Shown: in pieces, positions 13,143 to 18,104 of the stretch
How positions within the stretch are numbered: position 1 is the stretch's first letter
How the letters are laid out: every line of letters starts with the position of its first letter
DNA from: Clostridiales bacterium
GTDB lineage: Bacteria; Bacillota; Clostridia; Oscillospirales; Acutalibacteraceae
NCBI GenBank assembly: GCA_019422525.1
Contig: JAHZDE010000023.1
Location: 1-18,104, forward strand
DNA: 18,104 nucleotides
Reading direction: 5' to 3'
Program-made: the position numbers and the translations under genes
The notes under the pieces: generated by a model
What the model was told of the DNA's origin: nothing
The model's input: only the letters and a program-made list of their open reading frames with translations
Database searches by the model: none

Positions 13143-13172
13143 AAAAAGCACCCTTTGGGGTGCTTTTTCTTT
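13143..13172 (+). terminator. Intrinsic terminator after the lipoprotein moron
   Basis: An 11-bp stem with GCACCC/GGGTGC core and flanking A5/T5, loop TTTG, followed by TCTTT. It starts one base after the stop codon. The A-run on the left arm suggests it may also work on the minus strand. Confidence 0.92.
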
Positions 13173-13185
13173 ACTCTTTTTAGCA

Positions 13186-13217
13186 AAAACCCTTGCCAAA
13201 TGGCAGGGGTTTTTTTA
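13186..13217 (+). terminator. Second terminator directly before the tape measure gene
   Basis: A 12-bp stem (13186-13197 with 13202-13213, one G-T pair), loop AAAT, then a run of seven T in all. It stands 14 bases after the first terminator and about 30 bases before the tape measure start, with no obvious promoter between. It may be the original boundary of the inserted cassette. Confidence 0.88.
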
Positions 13218-13248
13218 TATCTTTACCCTTTAGAAAGCAGGTGAAAAA

Positions 13249-15942
13249 TTGGCAAATGATAATACCGTACTGTTAGGCGGAGATGCTGCCGATGGGATTC
13301 GGGAAATCACAGACCTTCTGACAAATGCACAAACCTCCCTGGATGAGATGGCTGTTAGTGCGGGAAATTTTGGCGAGCAAATTGCTGCCCAGATGAACAG
13401 CGTAAAGGGAGCCTGCGATACTGCTTCTGAAGCCATGAATAATCTCAATCAGGTGCAGTATGAAGACTTAGCCGGCGCACTGGAAACGGTAAAACAGCAT
13501 TTGGAAACGGATGTATTGCAGCCGATTACCAATGAGATTATGCCTGTCGTGGGGCAAGTTACTGGCGAAGCACTGAATGCCCTTGCACAATTGGCCGATT
13601 CTTATAAAACCAGCGGCCTTAATGGGATGCTGGAAGACGCCGGTGCCATTGCCGCAGAGCTGGCCGGAAAAATTGCCAGCTATGCCCCGGAAATGGTGGA
13701 CGCCGCTGTAACACTATTGCAGTCTCTGGTAAAGGGAATTGTCAACAATTCCTCCAGCCTGATTTCCGCTGCCCAGAATATTGTTTCGGTACTGGTAGAC
13801 GGGCTGATAGAGCTTTTGCCCGCCAGGGTTCGAGCTCCTGTGGAAGAAGCCGTTTCCGCTATTCGCAAGTCCTTTGAAGATGGTGGTTTACGTTCCGCTG
13901 TTGAAACTGTGAGTAATGTCCTACTCAATGTGGGGGAAGCTGCTATCGATTTGGCAGATAACATGTTAATGCCGCTACTTGACACTATCGATTTTCTTGG
14001 TGAACACCTGAACATTATCATTCCCATTATTGCAGCGGTAACAGCTGCTTTTGCGGCGCAGAGCATTGTTTCAACAGTCACCACCATGTTGGGCGCTTAT
14101 CATGAAATTGTAGCAAAGCTTACAATTGCGGAAAAAGCAAACGCGCAGCAGCTTCTTACTTCCAACGTTGCTCTTACTGCCAAACAAGTTTTGGTTGGTT
14201 TGGTCAGCGGCCAAATAACAGCGGTAACTGCTGCTCAATGGTTGTGGAATGCTGCTATGAATGCCAATCCCATTGCAGTGGTCATTACCGCGATAGCCGC
14301 ATTAGCTGCCGGAATTCTTGCCGTAAAAGCTGTTATGGGAGATCAGCTGACCGCAGAAGAAAAGCTTGCGCAAGCTAATGCAAATCTGGAAGAATCCAGC
14401 AATAGATTGGGAGAATCTTTTGGCGGCATTGGAGAAGCAGCTGTTGCATTTTATGAGGGAATCCAAGATGCGGAATCTCATTTGTCGGCTTTTAACGACA
14501 CCCTATTTGCCTCTGGAGACGAACAGCAGAAGCTGACATCCAATATGGAAGAGGTCCAAAACGGAATTACTTCTATTTGTAAAACTGCTGCCGAAGAACG
14601 CCGTGGATATACGGAAGCAGAAATTGAACAGCTCAACGAGTATTTTGAGACCCTTTCTGAACTGAACCAACAGCAGTTTGATATTCAGCAGCAGAAAGCC
14701 GAAGCTATGAAACAGATAGCAGAAACCGAAGCGGAAACGCATCAGGGCTCTCTGGAAGAATATCAAACCATTGCGCAGGAATGGATTAATACCGCACAGG
14801 AACAATACGCAATTCAACAGGAATTGGCCGAAGAAGCGGCTTATAATGAAATAGCACTGTTAAACCAGAAATATGGAGAAAAAGCTACCATGAGCAATGA
14901 AGCTTATGCAGCTGAATATGAGGCTATTATTGCCAAACGGGATCAGAACATTGCGGCAGCACAGGAGGAAGTTGGAGCAGTTGCATCGGCCTATGCGGAA
15001 GGTTATGCACAGCGCTCTGAAGGCCTGCAAACGTTTATGGAAGAGTATCAGACCTATCAGGAAGAGCAGTTGGAAGCGGAACGTCTCCATAATGAGAAAA
15101 TCCAAGAGCTGGAAGATCAAAAGGCTGCTATAGATGAGCAGTATAAATATGACGAAGTTGGAAGATTGAGGGAGAATAATCGAATAAGTGCAGAAATTAA
15201 AAATGAAGAAGCCCGCTACTTAGAAGAACGTGCTAAAAATCAGGATAATTTTAATAAGTCGTTTACTGAGGATACGGAGAAGGAATTGGGTACCTGGCTC
15301 ACTATGCTGGCACAAACCGAGCAATATGGTGGGGATATCTCAGAAGAGAACCAGAAAATGGTAGATGAGATTTTGAAATCCTATGAGGACCTTCCTGCAG
15401 AATCACAGGCAGCTATGAAAGATGTTATGAGTCCTATGCTCGAGGAAATGAAGAACTCAGAGCCTGGTTTGTTCGAAAAAGCCAGCGGAATTGCCGACGG
15501 TATTTTGAGTCGATTGAAAAAATCTTTTGACATCAATTCACCTTCCCGAAAAACCAGAAAAATTTTCCGCGGCGTCATGGAAGGCGGTGAATTGGGCCTT
15601 GAGGATGAAAAGCCAAAGCTGTTAAGACAAGCCTCGGCCATTGCGGAAAGTGTTACCCAGGGACTGCAAACGGCAAAGTTTAATGCTTCCGCCTTGGTCC
15701 AGCGCATGAAAGGCGCTATTTCCTCACAAATACAGCTGGTCACATCCCCTGCTCAGGCTTCTGCTGGCCAAACAGCGGCCGCCCTTTCCTATGCCTTTGC
15801 CGGGGAAGCTTCCTTTACGGGTGGCGTACACCATGTGGAAATCCCTGTACAGCTGGACGGGCGTGAAATTGCACGGGCTACCGCTGAATATACCGACGGA
15901 GAATTGGAAGATATCAGAAGAAGAAAGGAGAGAGGCGGATGA
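13249..15942 (+). CDS. Tail tape measure protein
   Basis: An 897-residue protein read from TTG at 13249 (MANDNTVLLGGDAADG), with GCAGGTG about 6 bases upstream. It is long, helical and Ala/Gln/Glu-rich. Two hydrophobic stretches (about 255-285 and 340-365) match the membrane-insertion segments of tape measure proteins. A coiled-coil zone covers about 460-690. The C-terminal SFDINSPSRKTRKIF (from about 759) is typical of the family. It sets tail length, and at 897 residues predicts a tail of roughly 130 nm by the usual 1.5 angstrom per residue. No lysozyme or peptidase domain was seen. The next gene overlaps by 4 bases. Confidence 0.92.
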   Translation: MANDNTVLLGGDAADGIREITDLLTNAQTSLDEMAVSAGNFGEQIAAQMNSVKGACDTASEAMNNLNQVQYEDLAGALETVKQHLETDVLQPITNEIMPVVGQVTGEALNALAQLADSYKTSGLNGMLEDAGAIAAELAGKIASYAPEMVDAAVTLLQSLVKGIVNNSSSLISAAQNIVSVLVDGLIELLPARVRAPVEEAVSAIRKSFEDGGLRSAVETVSNVLLNVGEAAIDLADNMLMPLLDTIDFLGEHLNIIIPIIAAVTAAFAAQSIVSTVTTMLGAYHEIVAKLTIAEKANAQQLLTSNVALTAKQVLVGLVSGQITAVTAAQWLWNAAMNANPIAVVITAIAALAAGILAVKAVMGDQLTAEEKLAQANANLEESSNRLGESFGGIGEAAVAFYEGIQDAESHLSAFNDTLFASGDEQQKLTSNMEEVQNGITSICKTAAEERRGYTEAEIEQLNEYFETLSELNQQQFDIQQQKAEAMKQIAETEAETHQGSLEEYQTIAQEWINTAQEQYAIQQELAEEAAYNEIALLNQKYGEKATMSNEAYAAEYEAIIAKRDQNIAAAQEEVGAVASAYAEGYAQRSEGLQTFMEEYQTYQEEQLEAERLHNEKIQELEDQKAAIDEQYKYDEVGRLRENNRISAEIKNEEARYLEERAKNQDNFNKSFTEDTEKELGTWLTMLAQTEQYGGDISEENQKMVDEILKSYEDLPAESQAAMKDVMSPMLEEMKNSEPGLFEKASGIADGILSRLKKSFDINSPSRKTRKIFRGVMEGGELGLEDEKPKLLRQASAIAESVTQGLQTAKFNASALVQRMKGAISSQIQLVTSPAQASAGQTAAALSYAFAGEASFTGGVHHVEIPVQLDGREIARATAEYTDGELEDIRRRKERGG

Positions 15943-16577
15943 CTGTTTATTTTGGAGAACAAAGCTCTGCCGATTGGGGGCTGAAACTGTACGATTTTCA
16001 GATATCCCAGCCGGAACCCCAAACCGCTTATGTGGATGTGCCTTTTCGTGATGGACAGCTGGATTTTTCCACTGCCCTGACCGATGGGATTGTCCGTTAT
16101 AAAAACCGTACCCTTACCATGGGGTTCGACATTTTGGGGAATTGGAGCCAATGGTTGACTGCCGTTTCCCAGATTAACAATGCCCTGTTGGGACAAAGAG
16201 TGCGGATTCGGACACAGATGGATGAGGAGTATTACTATTTGGGGCGGTGCAGTGTGAGCAGCGCAAAAGAAAGCCTTGCTATCGGCAGTATTACCGTTAC
16301 CGCCACCTGTGACCCCTATAAATATAAGCTCACCCCCACCGTGAAGGAGTTTGACGTGAGCGGGAGCTTGTCCGTTTCCCTGCAAAACGATAGGATGCCC
16401 ACCGTTCCCACGGTAACCACCGATGGGGAAATTACCATACAGTTTGGTGAAAGTACCATCGTATTCCCTGCCGGCACCCGCAGGGCTCCGGCGCTGCTTT
16501 TGCTGGAGGGGGATAATCCTATGATTCTTACCGGCACTGGACACATCAAATTTGAGTATCAGGAGGGGTCACTGTAA
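15939..16577 (+). CDS. Distal tail protein (Dit)
   Basis: A 212-residue protein starting MTVYFGEQSSADWGLKLYDF. Its N-terminal part (YVDVPFRDGQLDFSTALTDG, then YKNRTLTMGFDI) matches the phage distal tail protein family, which forms the hub linking tail tube to baseplate. The C-terminal part has a galectin-like or carbohydrate-binding-like strand pattern (VPTVTTDGEITIQFG, then TGTGHIKFEY). It sits in the usual place after the tape measure, with ATGA overlap upstream and TAATG overlap downstream. The size is normal for a short Dit without extra insertion modules. Confidence 0.85.
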   Translation: MTVYFGEQSSADWGLKLYDFQISQPEPQTAYVDVPFRDGQLDFSTALTDGIVRYKNRTLTMGFDILGNWSQWLTAVSQINNALLGQRVRIRTQMDEEYYYLGRCSVSSAKESLAIGSITVTATCDPYKYKLTPTVKEFDVSGSLSVSLQNDRMPTVPTVTTDGEITIQFGESTIVFPAGTRRAPALLLLEGDNPMILTGTGHIKFEYQEGSL

Positions 16578-18104
16578 TGGTTCAGGTGTTTTGTGATGGG
16601 CAGCCGCTGCACGATTTGAGGCTGCCAGAGTATCAATTGCTTTCCCTTTCTCTCACCATGGAGCTGAACAAAACCGGTACCTTGACCTTTACCCAGTATC
16701 CCAATCATCCGGGATATGGCGCCGTTCAAAAGCTGAAATCCCTTATCGAAGTCCAAAAAGACGGGGTCGTCCTCTTTCGAGGGCGGCCTCTTTCCAGTAA
16801 AGAGGGCTTTTATAAACAGCTGGACTATACCTGCGAGGGAGAGCTTGCCTTTTTGCTGGATAGCCGGGTCCGGCCTTTTGAGATAACAGGCGGCGTAACG
16901 GAGCTTTTTACACACCTTATTACCCAGCATAACGAACAGGTGGAGGACTATAAACGCTTTCGTGTTGGAAATGTAAGTGTTACCGGGGATTATGATTCCA
17001 CCAGCCAAAGCAATATGGCCTATGAAACTACCTTTGACGTTTTGAAGAAAAGCCTGCTGGACACGCTGGGCGGGTATCTGTGGGTACGGCACGAAAAAGA
17101 CGGCGTGTATCTCGATTATCTCAAAGATTTCCCTTATATGAGCACTCAGCGGATTACCTTTGGGGAAAACCTGCTGGACTATGCCCGCACCCGGGACGGA
17201 AGTGATATTACTACCGCGTTAATTCCCCTGGGCGCCCGGCTGACCGATGCCGACGGCAAACAGACCGAAGAGCGGCTCACCATTTCCGATGTTAACGGCG
17301 GAAAGGATTATGTCTATGACGAGGCGGCTGTGAACCAGTATGGGTGGATTTTCTCTTCTCAAACCTGGGATGATGAAACCCAGGCCTCCAGCTTGATGGA
17401 AAAAGGCCGGGCTGCCCTTTTGGAAACGGTTGGGACGGTGGACACCATTGAAATGACCGCTGCCGATTTGTCTCAGGTGGACAAAAGCTTTGATGATTTC
17501 CGCATGGGCCAATATGTATTTGTGGATTCCCTGCCCCATGGGATCGAGAATGAAAAATTCCTGGTCACCAAAATAACCCTGAATCTTTCCGATGCCAGCC
17601 AGAACAAATTGACCTTCGGCAGGGTGAAAACCAGCTTTACGGAAGAAACCAATAAAGACCACCAGGTTATCGGGGATTTGGTAAATCGTACAGAAGTGAT
17701 TGAAAGCGACTATGTGACCAATGACACGGTAACCAGTATTACCGAAGATGTCTACTCCCGTATTGACCAGACCGCCGAAAGCATTATGAGCGAGGTGGGA
17801 AGTACCTATGTCACCAGCGAAGGTTTTGAGGAAGAGCTGAACACTCGGCTTACCCAAACCGAGGAAGGCTGGGAGATGACCTTTGACCAGTTCCGGCAGT
17901 GGGTGGAAACCGAAAACGGCGAGACCCAGACCGCTTTTGAAGAGCTGAGAAAATATATCCGTTTCCTCGACGGTAACATCATTTTGGGCGATAGGGATAA
18001 CGATTTACAGTGTATTATTACCCACGAGAAAATTTCCTTTACCCAGAATGGCACCGAAGTCGCCCATATCAGCAATAACAAGCTGTATATCACCAACGCC
18101 GAGG
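16577..18104 (+). CDS. Tail endopeptidase/Tal-type baseplate protein, 3' end cut by window
   Basis: An open frame of at least 509 codons starting MVQVFCDGQPLHDLRLPE, running through the window end. The first 370 residues have the gpD-like baseplate pattern of the prophage endopeptidase tail family (TGTLTFTQYP, YTCEGELAFLLDSR, TLGGYLWVRHEKDGVYLDYL, ALIPLGARLTDADG, FRMGQYVFVDS). From about 370 it becomes a coiled, repeat-like stalk (TNDTVTSITEDVYSRIDQTA and later QTEEGWEMTFDQFRQWVE), then strand-rich sequence (FLDGNIILGDRDN), as in phage tail-tip proteins that carry host-binding domains. The start shares one base with the Dit stop (TAATG). Confidence 0.85.
   Translation, partial: MVQVFCDGQPLHDLRLPEYQLLSLSLTMELNKTGTLTFTQYPNHPGYGAVQKLKSLIEVQKDGVVLFRGRPLSSKEGFYKQLDYTCEGELAFLLDSRVRPFEITGGVTELFTHLITQHNEQVEDYKRFRVGNVSVTGDYDSTSQSNMAYETTFDVLKKSLLDTLGGYLWVRHEKDGVYLDYLKDFPYMSTQRITFGENLLDYARTRDGSDITTALIPLGARLTDADGKQTEERLTISDVNGGKDYVYDEAAVNQYGWIFSSQTWDDETQASSLMEKGRAALLETVGTVDTIEMTAADLSQVDKSFDDFRMGQYVFVDSLPHGIENEKFLVTKITLNLSDASQNKLTFGRVKTSFTEETNKDHQVIGDLVNRTEVIESDYVTNDTVTSITEDVYSRIDQTAESIMSEVGSTYVTSEGFEEELNTRLTQTEEGWEMTFDQFRQWVETENGETQTAFEELRKYIRFLDGNIILGDRDNDLQCIITHEKISFTQNGTEVAHISNNKLYITNAE

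Noticed and set aside
15789..16544. A 251-codon minus-strand ORF opposite the distal tail gene
   Set aside because: Antisense shadow of a well-supported tail gene, with no start signals.
1..18104. CRISPR array, tRNA or rRNA genes, insertion sequences
   Set aside because: No regularly spaced repeats of CRISPR size, no tRNA-like cloverleaf and no transposase gene were seen on reading; the only recombinase is the serine integrase.

Overview
The window is the left part of a temperate siphophage-type prophage, or a prophage-derived element, from a Bacillota host. A Clostridia/Oscillospiraceae-like gut host is the best guess. The evidence is strong AGGAGG-type ribosome sites, frequent TTG starts, the ImmA/XRE repressor pair, a large serine integrase, and tail proteins of a kind common in clostridial prophages. 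Most genes have moderate to high G+C; the stretch from about 12.1 to 13.1 kb is clearly more A+T-rich.

Layout. (1) 18-1612, leftward: a large serine integrase preceded by a 35-residue ORF that overlaps its start. (2) 1861-4273: the lysogeny switch, with ImmA-like peptidase and XRE repressor leftward, Cro-like XRE protein and BRO-N/KilAC antirepressor rightward. The 200-base control region between the repressors holds five copies of an 18-bp dyad (ATTCCA-N6-TGGAAT and variants) and two promoters that appear to face each other. (3) 4352-5592: small early genes, plus a leader with two stem-loops. (4) 5589-8570: replication genes joined by 1-4 base overlaps: an SSB-like protein, a 26-codon micro-ORF, a winged-helix replisome-organizer-like protein with phased TAACA repeats in its gene, and a primase-helicase. 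The SSB-like protein and the primase-helicase both end in DDLPF, the SSB C-terminal tip. (5) 8579-9270: a small unknown gene and a sigma-region-4-like late regulator. (6) 9610-18104: the tail module: tail-completion/minor capsid protein, tail tube, two chaperone-like proteins, tape measure, distal tail protein, and an endopeptidase-type tail protein running off the window.

Two features stand out. First, terminase, portal, scaffold, major capsid and head-tail connector genes, normally found between the late regulator and the tail genes, are absent. Only about 340 bases with no convincing gene separate 9270 from 9610, so the element is either head-deleted and defective or on the way to becoming a tail-like bacteriocin. 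Second, two independent cargo genes interrupt the tail operon between the Gp15-like gene and the tape measure: a four-helix membrane protein and a lipoprotein with an OB-like C-terminal domain. Each has its own sigma-A-type promoter and an intrinsic terminator, with an extra terminator just before the tape measure. They look like morons acting at the lysogen's cell surface, possibly in superinfection exclusion, and they are the best candidates for an undescribed function here.

All function calls come from reading the sequence and from knowledge of the families; no database search was run.
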